Shown here: in pieces, positions 12,425 to 23,246 of the stretch
Layout: each line of letters opens with the position of its first letter
Position numbering within the stretch: position 1 is the first letter of the stretch
NCBI GenBank assembly: GCA_036365145.1
Contig: JAEOAD010000001.1
Span: forward strand, 100,227,501-100,291,500
Direction: 5' to 3'
Origin: Orientallactaga sibirica
Taxonomy: Eukaryota; Chordata; Mammalia; Rodentia; Dipodidae
Length of the DNA: 64,000 nt
Notes under the pieces: generated by a model
Told to the model about the DNA's origin: nothing
Databases searched by the model: none
What the model saw: the letters and a program-made list of their open reading frames with translations, nothing else
Made by a program: the position numbers and the translations under genes

Positions 12425-14080
12425 TGACATTAGTAAATGATGACCCCTTTCTAATTTTTTTCCTATTGAGAAGCCACAACTTTACTTAAACATGCATTAT
12501 TGGCTGATTTCCCCCTATCTCTGCTGCCTTAGCCCAAACTGTCACCCTGTCCTGTCTCTAGATGCAAAGGAAGCTGGAAAAGTTAATGTGTTAGAAGAGA
12601 ACAACAGAATTATAATTTCTCCTTTCCCTATCTTCCCTCCAAAGAAATGGCATTCATTAGACAGGGAAATTAAGACCAATTATTAGCATTTACTATAATG
12701 AAATGGGATCTCTAACTGCATAAGCAGCCCATCAGACAATATGGACACTGACAAAAGTTCATGCAGAAAAAAATGAGGATTATGTAATGGCCTTCCATCA
12801 TGAGTCACTCCTCTCCTCCTTACTGACCCATCTGACAATAACTACATGAGTAAAACCATAAAGGGTAACTCTTTCTCCAAAGGGTTTCTACATAGGACTT
12901 GTCTTGGTGGATGATCCAGGAGAAGGGTTTCTTTGTCAAACAATAGGGAAGAACTTCAGGGTACATTTGCACATCAATGTTGCTAATGTCTAATAGTTTA
13001 AAATTGGCATGTTTATCATAATGTCAAGAAAGTATTTTCATTTTAACAAGTTATATGGAAATGCTGTTAAATCTTGTCTCTGTAAGGAAAGTATACTAGA
13101 TTCTGGTCAGGCACATTTCTAGGAAGAGATCTTCTCATGAGGTCAAGAGATCTCACCCTACTGCTGACAGCGCTGCTCGTGAAAGCCATGCTTGTCGAAG
13201 ACTTACTCTTCTCCAAACTATACAAGGGACGAGACAGCAATGAGTGACAGTCTCACACTGATCCACCTCTGGGGCTCTGACAAATAGATGGGTATACTTT
13301 GGTAAAGGCCAAATGAAAATCAAATTGCAGGCATATTCATTTGCCATGTGAATAAATAATAACATTTTTGAGATTTTGAAGGATTATACAAAGTAAAGAT
13401 GACTGCTCATGTTTGTTTCAGTTGCAGTGTTCATTGAATTAACATTGCATGGGAATATTACACAAATCCTAGCTTAGTGAGTGGGTTTCAAGTGGAATGC
13501 ATTTCTAGACTGTAATGTTATATCCTTTTATGCCTTATCTCTTCTTTCTTACCTTACTTTCACAAAACATTGTCCTCAGGCATGCAAGATTTATAAAAGT
13601 AGGAGTGTAAAACTTGCAGATGGGCATCAGCTGTCCTCACAATGCAGAACATAGATTCTTCTTCCCATGATATAATGAATTCCTTTTCAAGTATTTTAGC
13701 CCAGCTTTTTGAAAGTATATATCTCACTATATTATTTCAATTATGGTAAAATACATATAACATAAAATTAGCTACTTTAACCTTTTCAGGAATGAAACAT
13801 GGAAACCATTCATGCTCTTGTGAACTCTAACTTTCATCTATCTCTGCAGATGTTTTTATCTTGCAAAATTGAATATCTCAACCCATGAAATAACAATCCC
13901 CTTTCTCTTCTACCACTGCTTATGATGGCCACCATTCTACATTTGATCACCACAAATTTGAATATTCTACGTTCGTTGTATAAATGGAGTTACATAGAAT
14001 GTATCTCTGTGATTCGATTTTGCATTTAGCATATACTTTTTAATTTCATCCAGTGTTGCATGAGTCAAAATGTACTTTAT
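12425..14080. other. No gene seen
   Basis: Mostly unique AT-rich DNA with no exon, RNA gene or young repeat that I can identify. Confidence 0.45.
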
Positions 14081-14084
14081 AAAT

Positions 14085-14185
14085 ATATTTTATTTGTTTA
14101 TTTATTTATTTGTTTAAGAGAGAGAGAATGGGCACACCAGGGCCTCCAGTCACTGCAAACAAATAAATAAAAATTTAAAAACTTT
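14085..14185 (-). mobile_element. Rearranged B2-like SINE fragment
   Basis: An antisense B2-like 3' half (TTATTTATTTGTTTAAGAG, then AATGGGCACACCAGGGCCTC and ACTGCAAAC) passes directly into AAATAAATAAAAATTT. The latter looks like a sense-strand SINE tail. The two pieces have opposite polarity. Confidence 0.6.
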
Positions 14186-14249
14186 AAAAAATGCAGACAA
14201 TTGGAACAATTTTAGCTTTATAAGATTTTATTTTAAAAATTTATATAAG

Positions 14250-14488
14250 TGGTGGGGGAGTTGGCTTAGTGGTTAAGGCATTTGCCAGCAAAGCCAAAGG
14301 ATCCAGGTTCGATTCTCTAGTACCCATGTAAATCCAGATATACAAGGTGGTGCATGCATCTTCTTTGCAGTAGCTAGACACTCTGATGCACCCATTGTTT
14401 CTCCCTCTCTACTCTCTCTTTCTGACTCACATAGAAAGAAAGAAACAAAGAGAAAAAAAGAAATAAGGAAGGAAGGAAAGAAAATTTT
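14250..14488 (+). mobile_element. B2-like SINE, family I, first of a local trio
   Basis: The head AGTTGGCTTAGTGGTTAAGG and the box-B-like GGTTCGATTC are present. The tail is an unusual GAAA/GGAA-rich string ending AAAATTTTATACATATGTAC. The next SINE carries the same tail. Confidence 0.9.
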
Positions 14489-14517
14489 ATACATATGTAC
14501 ATATTATATATAGATAC

Positions 14518-14522
14518 ATGTA

Positions 14523-14587
<65 letters not shown>
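14518..14587. repeat. (TA)n(TG)n microsatellite
   Basis: A short TA run passes into a long uninterrupted TG run between two related SINEs. Confidence 0.97.
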
Positions 14588-14588
<1 letters not shown>

Positions 14589-14590
14589 TA

Positions 14591-14838
14591 GGGGCCTGGA
14601 GAGATGGCTCAGTGGATAAAGGCCCTTGCTTACGAGGCCTAATGACTCAGGTTCAATTCCCTAGTGCCCACATAAGACAGATGCGCAGAGTGGCACATGT
14701 GTCTGAAGTTTGTTTGCAGTGGCTTTGGTGCACCCATTCTCCCTTCCTCTCTATCTCTTTTCTCTGTCTCATGCAAAAAGAAAGAAACAAAGAGAAGTAA
14801 AGAAATAAGAAAGGAAGGAAAGAAATAAAATTTTATAC
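14591..14838 (+). mobile_element. B2-like SINE, second of a local trio
   Basis: The head is GGGGCCTGGAGAGATGGCTC. The variant GTGGATAAAGGCCCTTGCTT is shared with the third copy, and the GAAA/GGAA tail with TTTTATACATAT is shared with the first. Confidence 0.9.
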
Positions 14839-14856
14839 ATATATACATATGTGATA

Positions 14857-15048
14857 GGGTCCTGGAAAGAAGGCTCAGTGGATAAAGGCCCTTGTTTACA
14901 AGGCCTGATGACCCAAGTTCAATTCCCTAGTGCCCAGATAAGACAGATGCACAAAGTGGCACATGTATGTGGAGTTCATTTGCAATGACGAGAGGCCCTG
15001 GCACACACTCTCTCCCCCCTCTCTCTTTGCTAGCAAATTAATTAACTA
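14857..15048 (+). mobile_element. B2-like SINE, third of a local trio
   Basis: It is preceded by GTGATAGGGTCCTGGAAAG, as the second copy is preceded by GTGATAGGGGCCTGGAGAG. It ends in a TC-rich linker and AAATTAATTAACTA. Confidence 0.9.
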
Positions 15049-15060
15049 CATATATATATG

Positions 15061-15345
15061 TTAGAGCCAGGATTGTCGATTAATTTGTAGAGTGTTAGCC
15101 TAGCAAAGAAAGCCCTTGGCTTGAGCTCTAGCTCCACATAAGCAGGTGTGATCGTGTGTATCTACAGTCCTACACTCAGGAGGTGGAGGCAGGAGGATCA
15201 TCGTCTTCTTTTCTTACCTCCTCCATCATCCATGACCACCTGTGGAGGAGCCGAATATCCTGCAGGTCTTGTGCAGGTAATGACAGCTGCTGTGAGATCA
15301 TGAATCCAGCAACCACTGTGTCTGAGAGACAGTGTTCCAAAGGAT
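15061..15345 (+). mobile_element. Composite SINE (tRNA-like head plus B1-like part), degraded
   Basis: GAGCCAGGATTGTCGATTAA resembles a tRNA-like head. The part CACTCAGGAGGTGGAGGCAG is B1-like. Beyond 15205 the match becomes unclear. Confidence 0.45.
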
Positions 15346-15713
15346 CCCTCCCCATGAATTGAAAGTAAATACAAACATATTTTCCAAAACTTACAGATAG
15401 ATAACGTGTGTGTGAGATGCACCCATTTCAAGTTTTGTCTAATGAAAACTTAGTAGAAATCAACAGACCCAGACATCAGATGTTCATTTCTAACTGTTAT
15501 TATTTATTAAAATAATGATATTTTATGGAAAAAAATGGTTCTAGGACTGAGCACTGGATAACCAAAATGACACTGGAATGTCTTCCAGTTTAAAAAAAAA
15601 AAAAGTTCATAAACTAATAGAAAACTGTCAAAAAGATGTAGATTTCAACTCAGAAACCACTGGTGCATCAGTAGTTTAAGCAGTGACAATAACAGATAAA
15701 AGTCATTAAATAA

Positions 15714-15857
15714 AGCTGAGTATGGTGGTGCATACCTTCAATCCCAGCAATTGGGAGGCAGAGGTAGGAGGATCACTCTGAGTTCGAGGCCACCCTGAGA
15801 ATACATAGTGAATTCCAGGTCACCCTGGGCTAGAGTGAGACCCTACCTCAAAAAAGT
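15714..15857 (+). mobile_element. B1-like SINE, near complete
   Basis: The sequence runs from GCTGAGTATGGTGGTGCATA through GGGAGGCAGAGGTAGGAGG and GAGTTCGAGGCCACCCTGAG to GAGTGAGACCCTACCTC plus an A tail. The direct repeat AAAAGTCATTA lies at 15698-15708 and 15852-15862, consistent with a target duplication. Confidence 0.95.
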
Positions 15858-15869
15858 CATTACATCAAA

Positions 15870-17580
15870 ACCCATAAGTATGAGTAAAGGCACAATGAAA
15901 TAAGCAAAAAACAAACTACTTTATGGAATAAATATTATGTATGGCAAATATAATGGCATTGGAAAAAATAAGCATTTGAAAATTTTCATAGTAATATTTG
16001 ATTCAAGTAACAATGCCTCTGAAACACAAGTACTCTCAAACTACTTTCAAAGGGCTCAGATGAGAATTTTAGAGAAGAGAAATCTGACAACACCTTCCCT
16101 AAATGGCGCCAATGCTGGCAGCCGTGATAATCAGACAAACCCATACATTGCAATTCTATAGGTTTTACAATGAACATAGCTTTGTTTCTCTGATTATTTT
16201 GGGCAGAAATATGTAACATGTATGCAATCATTAGACTATGAAAACTGAATAGTGGAGGGCAACAATTTGTTTTCTTGGAGAAATATTCCTGTGGGAGGGG
16301 GCTGACACTTCTGGGAAAGAATATCACTTTTGGTTTGTTTTTCTGCTTACATTTTTTTTTCCTGGAAAACAAAATCTTCCTAAACTTTCTGAAGGCTTTA
16401 GATGATGGATGATGCCTCATTACTGGAAAGCTAAGCTTCTTTCTTTGCTGAAGGTAGCCTCTGAGGCTAACCCAGGCTCAGTGCCCATTGTCAGTCTGTG
16501 TGGGACAGGCCACTTTCATCTCCGTTCACGTTCAAAGGATGGTAAATTCTGTTTCTGAGGATTATAAACAACTGGGATACAGATTCAAACAACTTACTTA
16601 GAAATTTCATTAGAGATTTTATTCTATCTACTGACATAATTTAACTGTCTCCCAGGATGCTGCTCTAGTAGAAAATTTGTTGCAAAGCTTTTAATTCTTC
16701 TTCAGCTCTTTGCATCATCCCCTTTTATCATTATTCCAATGTCATTGCTCTCAATGTGTGCATTGACTTTCAGAAAATCAAAAATCCTCCAACTTTTAAA
16801 ATGCTAGTATCTAGTGTGACACCAAATTTGTGAGGGCTGTACTGAATATTTTTTGGTTCATTTTCACAATTGTACTGCCTTCTGCTTAGTGACCCACAAT
16901 TCATCTATTCTTTAAGCCTGATGAAAAAAACTCTTCTATCCACCAGAGGAAATACACCTTTAATTCTAATAACCATTGTTCTTTCTTGTTTTTTATTCCC
17001 TGGGTGTAATTCTAGAGGTACTTATTACATCTTGGTTTTTCTATTAGACTATGATGGCAAACTTCTCAAAAAAAAAAAATCAGGGTTTACTCATCTCTTG
17101 TCAATTCTAATATGTCAAGAAAAGATCCACAATGTATATAACTAATTCAATACATTCTAATAAATTCAAGATAAGATTCCAAAGTTCGGCAATTTGGTAA
17201 CTGTCATGGATAGAATATAAAGTGACTTGTGACCTTTATTTCGAAGAATCTACACTCTTCTGCAAGTTTATCCCCTTGAGTAATGTCAAGGCCTGTTAAT
17301 TTGATTCTATCTAATGGAATGTTTCAAAGGTTGAAGGATGGGAATAAGTGTGTATGTGTGTGTGTGTTTACATTACATACAATTATGACACTCATCTTAA
17401 GAATGGTGTCTGTCACTGGCTGACTTAAAGAAGAATGCAACCATTTTTTTTTTTTTTTTAGAAGTTTGCCAGTTTATCCAAACTGAAAATCTCCTGGAGG
17501 AAGGCAGATGGCTCACAAGTCTCAGGAGTTTCACTAACCTTGCAAAATTTTCAATGCTGCTCTTCAATATAATATGAGCA
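15870..17580. other. No gene seen
   Basis: Unique DNA with a short poly-T run near 17446. The 144-codon minus-strand frame (15986-16420) has a low-complexity, basic start and no recognisable domain, so I do not call it. Confidence 0.45.
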
Positions 17581-17599
17581 ATAAATAATTACCGAGGAG

Positions 17600-17860
17600 G
17601 TGAGACTCTTTACTGGAGCTGCCAACTAATTGGGCACAGAGACCCCAGGACGAAGCTTTAATAAGCCCTCACCTGTGTTGGTGTGGGTAGAACTTTTGGT
17701 AATGCAGCTGCCTTTGGGGCACCAATGTTCCTCATTTACCATGGAGACTTGGATGGAACCATTTCCTGGGCGCCTTATCTGGAGTGAATAGACATTCATT
17801 TACATCTCCCCAAGAGAACTTAGATTTGATGGCTGTGTGGGATCAATGAAGTTGGTTTCA
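17600..17860. other. Repeat-free, base-balanced block; possible conserved non-coding element
   Basis: This stretch has higher GC than its neighbours, contains no known repeat and is broken by stops in every frame. Wording such as TAATAAGCCCTCACCTGTG and CAACTAATTGGGCACAGAG is not low-complexity. Conservation cannot be judged from one sequence. Confidence 0.25.
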
Positions 17861-19164
17861 AATTCACAGTATAACTATTTGTAAGAACTAAATGCAGATA
17901 ACAAACACTTAAGTTTAGAAGCAAACCTTTCAACAAAAAGCCTCAAATAAGACCATAGGCCCCCATGTGATTCCAGGATTGAAATAAAGGGCTGCTGTAT
18001 TTGATACTTCATTTTCCACTTCCATGTTTCTTGGCCTATGATGCCCCCTTTCTTAGGTTAAAATCGGAGGTGGGAGATGCAAGAAATGAAATGCCATTCT
18101 TTTCTAAGATATTTTGTTGTGTGTCCCAAAATCTGTTTGCCCATACTCATTTCTGATTCCCTTGGAGCTAAGGAAATTTCTACCTCTAATAAAACTGAAA
18201 AAGAAAGTACCAATAATTCAAATACCAGTTGTTCTACGGAACGTCTTCCAAAGGGAGCAGTATGAGCCTGACAGTGGTAAATATACAGGATGCACTGGTA
18301 TACTGCTAAACTGTGAAAGACACCTTTGGAAATTGTTGATGCTGTTGTCACTGATAAACACTGACTAGGGTGTTAGTACTAAGTGTACAGTTAAGTAGTT
18401 AAGTCACCCTATCATCTCTAAAACATGATTAGGTAAGAGTTAGAATCAGTGTGTTATAGATGAGAAAATCATGGTTGTGAGAGACTGGTGTTTCAAGCTT
18501 TCTCAGATCACTAATAAAAGTCTTGATTCATATTCATCTCTGACTCTCAAATGCACATTCTTTAAATAGCATATTTCTTTTGACCTGGTATTATGTGCTT
18601 TGGAATTTATACTTATTGATTAAGAGAAACAACAAAATGTTCAGTTTAACTTACAGTGAAACTTGAGTGAAGAACTTTGTATCATTCTACCTTGAGCTTT
18701 ACTCCGATTCATAAAATTGTGTCCATGGTAAACTCAGGAGGATACAACTGTGATTAGGCCAATCACTGGCCAGATTAGTGAATCAGGACAAAGGAGAAAA
18801 TAGTGATGTTGAGAAAGAAGATGCTAATTTTACATCTTTCTGAATGTACTCTTTGCTCAATCTCAGTGGGGTAGAGATGAAAATGGAATTAATATTAAGC
18901 TTTTCTCCTGCCTCCCAAAAGTTGTTGCTTTTAAACTGTAAGTTAAATTCCTGTTTAAAGATAAAATGAGAGACCATAACTCCCCTGAGTTATAGTTCCC
19001 TTGATTAATTTATTTGAGAGATATTTAATCATTCCAAGGAAACATCTTTTCTTAGCCAAATGCAACATGCTCTGAGAATATGGGAATAAAAGAATAAGAC
19101 ATGAACACATGTGTAAGGAGAGTGTCTCTCTCCAATGAATGGTATTTAGACTACGTTGTTGTTG

Positions 19165-19165
<1 letters not shown>
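17861..19165. other. No gene seen
   Basis: Unique DNA with overlapping short frames on both strands near 18058-18368. None shows a recognisable domain. Confidence 0.45.

Positions 19166-19167
<2 letters not shown>

Positions 19168-19202
<35 letters not shown>
19168..19202. repeat. (GT)n microsatellite
   Basis: A pure GT run at the tail side of the following antisense B4-like SINE. Confidence 0.97.
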
Positions 19203-19203
<1 letters not shown>

Positions 19204-19502
19204 GGCAGACATGTCCTACAGCATGTGAGTGGAGGTTAGAGGAGAGCTCATGCTATTTGTTCTTTCTTACCACCCACATTGAGACAGGGTCACTCTTGTT
19301 GTTTTGCCATAGGAAAGGCTAGGCTAGCTGACCATTGAGCTTTGGGACTCTCCTAACTCTGCCTCCCAATGCTCTGGCATGCTGGGATTACAGATGTCTG
19401 TGCTATTCTGTATTCAGACTCATTTGGAAGCTTGGAACCCCAAATCTTTACAGACTTGCAAAGCTAGTGCCTCTAACCATTAGGCAATCTCCCCAGTTGC
19501 CA
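19203..19502 (-). mobile_element. B4-like composite SINE, antisense
   Basis: The plus strand reads a GT run, GGAGGTTAGAGGAGAGCTCA, TTGAGACAGGGTCACTC, TGCTGGGATTACAGATGTCT and AGGCAATCTCCCCAGTTGCC. This is the complement of a head-to-tail B4 element. Confidence 0.8.
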
Positions 19503-19516
19503 CTCCAGCTTTGTTC

Positions 19517-19849
19517 CAGGTATGGTGGTTAGTCTTCATTGTCACATTGTCTGGACATAGGATGTCTTAGGAAATGAACCGCTAAGCATGGCTGTGAGGG
19601 TGTTTCCAGACAGATTTTACTAATGAGGGAAGAACCACCCAGAATGTGAATGGCACCATCTCTTGCCCTGGAATTCCATACTGAATACAAAGGGAGAAAG
19701 GAGGAAGCCAACTGAGCATCAGCACTCATCTATCTGTGTTTTGTGACTGTGTATGCCATGGTACCCTATGCCTCTTGGTTCTGCCACCATGACTTCCTGG
19801 TTTTAATAAACTTCTCATACAATGAGCCAAAGCAAACCATTCCTTATCT
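19517..19849. mobile_element. Old rodent interspersed repeat, copy 1 (URR1-like; family uncertain)
   Basis: It starts ATGGTGGTTAGTCTTCATTG and contains GTGAGGGTGTTTCCAGACAG, a CACCATCTCTTGCCCTGG block, ACCATGACTTCC and AATAAACTTC. The same order of blocks recurs at 19850 and 39411. Its right end is cut off where the next copy begins. From memory it resembles rodent URR1-type repeats, but an LTR origin cannot be excluded. Confidence 0.6.
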
Positions 19850-20067
19850 ACATTAGTCCTCATTGTCAACATAACTAGATGGAAAACCACCTCCAAGATA
19901 CACCACTGGGTGAGTCTGTGAGGGTGTTTCAAGAGAGATTTAACTGAGGTAGGAAGGCTCACCTTGCATATGTGTGTTACTATCTCATGGGCTGAGATTT
20001 TGGACTGACTAAAAGGAAAAAGAGAGAATGCAAGCTTTGCACCAGTCTTTATATCTCTGATTCCTAA

Positions 20068-20072
20068 CTTTG
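20068..20072. repeat. Target-site duplication CTTTG, left
   Basis: Matches 20539-20543 exactly on the other side of the class II LTR. Confidence 0.85.
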
Positions 20073-20538
20073 TGTTGGGCCCTGCCCGGGGTGAAGCCGA
20101 GTGGTTAGCCCAGCCAGTCTTGGCCTACTCCCGGTGAGGCCTAGTCGAGCTTCCAGAGCCTGAGTAGAGTTTGGTGACATGTCCTTGAAGTGACTCAGCA
20201 CCTAAGCTGAAACTGCCTCCACCCAGCTGCTGCTGACGTGGTGAAATCCTATTGGCCCTTATACCTTTCTCTCATCCCCTCTTCCCGCCCCCTTCCTCAA
20301 AATATATAAATACCTCCCCTGACAATAAACGGAGAGATTCCCGCCTTAGACGGTCTCCGCGACTCAATGTGGTTTTTCTCCCCGGTGTTTTGGGGGGAGG
20401 GGTTTGAGTCGCCGACACCCGCCTTCTCGCTCAGCCTCAAGAGAAGCGGCTGGCCCGGTTCTCTCTCTCTTCCGCTCTAAATGCTGGTGGTGGAGGGAAA
20501 AAACCCCGGCATCTGGTGCCCAAACGTGGGGCGCAACA
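20073..20538 (+). mobile_element. Solo LTR of a class II (betaretrovirus-like, ERVK) endogenous retrovirus
   Basis: This 466-base GC-rich, CpG-containing block starts TGTTGGGCC and ends GGGGCGCAACA, so its ends form a TGTTG/CAACA inverted repeat. Exact CTTTG duplications flank it. Visible promoter parts are TGACGT at 20234, an inverted CCAAT (ATTGG) at 20251, a TATA-like AATATATAAA at 20301 and AATAAA at 20324. No gag, pol or env adjoins it, so it is a solo LTR. At 20514-20532 it holds a sequence close to a tRNA-Lys(1,2) primer-binding site, which normally lies just outside the LTR; see findings. Confidence 0.88.
20301..20329 (+). promoter_or_regulatory. LTR TATA box and polyadenylation signal
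   Basis: AATATATAAA is followed 14 bases later by AATAAA. With a start about 25-30 bases after TATA, the AATAAA would sit at or just before the cap site. Present activity is unknown. Confidence 0.6.
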
Positions 20539-20543
20539 CTTTG
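20539..20543. repeat. Target-site duplication CTTTG, right
   Basis: Matches 20068-20072 exactly. Confidence 0.85.
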
Positions 20544-20699
20544 GACAAATGTGACCACTTGTCTCATGCTTGAATAGTCATGATTTCCCCAGCACAGGGG
20601 ATTTTATCTCCTCAAGCCAGGAGTCAAAATCAATTTATTTCCTTAAGTTGTTTTTTCCAGTTATTTTTTCATAGCAACAAGTAACTAATATACTAATAA

Positions 20700-21840
20700 T
20701 AAAATCTTAGAAAATTATTTTCTTCCTTTTGATCCTTAATTTCCTACCTAGCAAAGTTAAAATTACAAATACCATGGTAGCACTTTTTGTTAATGCCAGT
20801 ACTGAGATGGTTAAGTTAAGGATTATTTGAGAACATCCCAAGATACATAGAAAGGTATGACATGTGTTTTCAATGATGAATTGCATATTAATCATAAGTT
20901 AGCAAAGATCTTGACATGGCTTGAGATCGTAACCAATGCTATTCTTAAAATAAACGTATCCCTATATTTCAAATGAATAGCCTTCCTTAACTTGGAAGGG
21001 GGCATGGGAAAAGGCTGATCCAAGGCAGGGATTCAAAAGAGTAAAATGACTACATGTATCATAACTAGATACAACAGATGCAATGTGATATCTGGAATCT
21101 GTTTGAGCTACAAATGAAGGAGGAAACATTGGTCTCTGTTGCTCATGAACAGAACCAGAACCTTCTTTTCACACTTCTGAGACTACAAAGGGGAAAAGTC
21201 TGAAGACGCAATAAAACATGAGGGAAATAAAAAAGCTTATGTCCAGAAATGTATATTACTTACTCTAGAAATGCTTGTCCAAGACACTGTGTATATTGAC
21301 ATTCCATTTCGAAACACTAAGATCTCAACAAAACAGGCCATTACTGAAAGCCATGTATGTGAAGACCATGTATCTGCCTGTGCTCTGACATGGGGACAGT
21401 CGGACACACTGACAATGGCAGCTTGGATATAAGACAAAAGAATGAGGCAGAAAATGAAATAAACCTTGTCTTCTAAGCAAAACATGTTTTAAAAAAACTT
21501 AGTAACCTATGTGTATATTTTCAAAGTTTGAAAGTGAAGAAATATTCAAATATTTACACGAGGAAAATCAAACAAATGAAGATTTTGTAGAACAAACATG
21601 TTTCCAAAGTGAGCAAATAAATTGGCAATATGAGAATTTAGAGTTTGGAAGTGAGATGCATAGCCTTTAGCTTAAAACTGAAATTCAGCCAAATGTACGT
21701 CAAGAACATGTCATACAACCCCACAGAAAATCAAGTGAGCAAGAAATGTTCTTAGTTACTGAGGAAACTTGCCAAAGTATATAGGTACCCGAGCTACATG
21801 TCAAAAACAGCTTTGGAAAATATACATAGAGTTACAGTAA
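20700..21840. other. No gene seen
   Basis: Unique AT-rich DNA; short frames only. Confidence 0.45.
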
Positions 21841-21843
21841 AAC

Positions 21844-21864
21844 TTTTTTTTTTTTTTTTTTTTT
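21844..21864. repeat. Poly-T run (21)
   Basis: Homopolymer. It could be the inverted tail of an old retroposon, but no body adjoins it on the right. Confidence 0.95.
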
Positions 21865-21960
21865 AGTGGAAACTATGTTTCTTCTATGAGAAAAGAACTA
21901 TAAAACCCTCAGGTGGTAGCTCTGTGCATAAAGAGACAACACATTAAAAAAATGATAAAG

Positions 21961-22425
<465 letters not shown>

Positions 22426-22469
22426 GGTCAGCTTGATTCTGCTAAAAGCCCATGGCTTGCGGCTTGCAG

Positions 22470-22847
22470 TGTGGTAGTTTCCATGTGACACTGCAAAAAC
22501 ATGGCCCCAGAGGTGTTTTACTATAGTTAAACTTGTAATTTAGGTCTCCAGCCTCCCAGCTGGAGAGAAGGTGTCACTGGGGGCCAATCCTGTGGTCCAG
22601 GCCAAAAGTGGGTTTGGGGGACGATCTTCCTGCCAGTACAAATGTGTGGAGAGAGAAGTTTGAGCTCTGGTGGTTAGTGCTTGCTTATGGTGCTGGCTGT
22701 TGTTGATATCTCTCTGTTTGAAAGGGAGCCAGTCTCTTCTGCCATTGTTTGTGTTCCCCGGGACTTTAAGCTTGAAATAAATCCCTTCCTTTCATAAACT
22801 GTGTCTGGTTGGATGTTTGTTCAAGCAACCAGAAACTGACTACAACA
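22470..22847 (+). mobile_element. MaLR-type LTR (solo or truncated)
   Basis: It begins TGTGGTAGTTTCCATGTG, contains GTCACTGGGGGCCAATCC, CTCTTCTGCCATTG and GAAATAAATCCCTTCC (polyadenylation signal), and ends AACTGACTACAACA. The order matches the LTR at 29777-30159. No matching 5-base target duplication was found. Confidence 0.7.
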
Positions 22848-23231
22848 GAGCTGGAAAGTGTTATGCAGGTTGCTGAGGAGGAAATGTCATCCACAATCAT
22901 AACTAGCAATGTACTTTGTGAGCTACATACCTGGTCAGTCAGGCAAGATGTGTCCACTGGTGCATTGTAGCATGACTGTGATGGGGGTAATCAACTGAAC
23001 TCTGGATCTGAGACCTGCTTCACAGAAAGGGATTTATGCCGGGTACTGAAAACCTTGTCAAAAGCCTGTGTCTTGGAATACCACAGATCCTAAGATGGAA
23101 TTTGCTATTGTTTGATTAAATGGACATATTTTGCCCACCAAACTACTCTCCTTTACCATTTTTTTGTTTTGCATTTTGCATTTATACCCATATATTAGTG
23201 CAGCTGTTGTTTTTGGACAGAGAACCTTCTT
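22848..23231. other. No gene seen; possible old repeat
   Basis: Wording such as GTAATCAACTGAACTCTGG and GATCTGAGACCTGCTTCACA has the feel of an interspersed repeat, but I cannot name a family. Confidence 0.35.
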
Positions 23232-23246
23232 TACGTAGATGGTGGT

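Larger units (their letters stand above)
19850..20695. mobile_element. Old rodent interspersed repeat, copy 2, split by an LTR insertion
   Basis: The left part (19850-20072) begins CATTAGTCCTCATTGTCAAC and runs to GATTCCTAACTTTG. The right part (20539-20695) resumes CTTTGGACAAATGTGACC and ends AGCAACAAGTAACTAATATA. Removing the LTR and one CTTTG restores the order of blocks seen in the sibling copies, so this was one element before the insertion. Confidence 0.65.

Noticed and set aside
15986..16420. 144-codon minus-strand frame
   Set aside because: Basic, low-complexity start, no known motif, no splice or promoter context; it overlaps another frame on the plus strand.
16870..17145. 91-codon plus-strand frame with hydrophobic segments
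   Set aside because: AT-rich chance frame; hydrophobic residues follow from T-rich codons and no family is recognised.
20073..20538. CpG-island promoter of a cellular gene
   Set aside because: The GC-rich block is bounded by an exact 5-base target duplication and TGTTG/CAACA ends, so it is an LTR.
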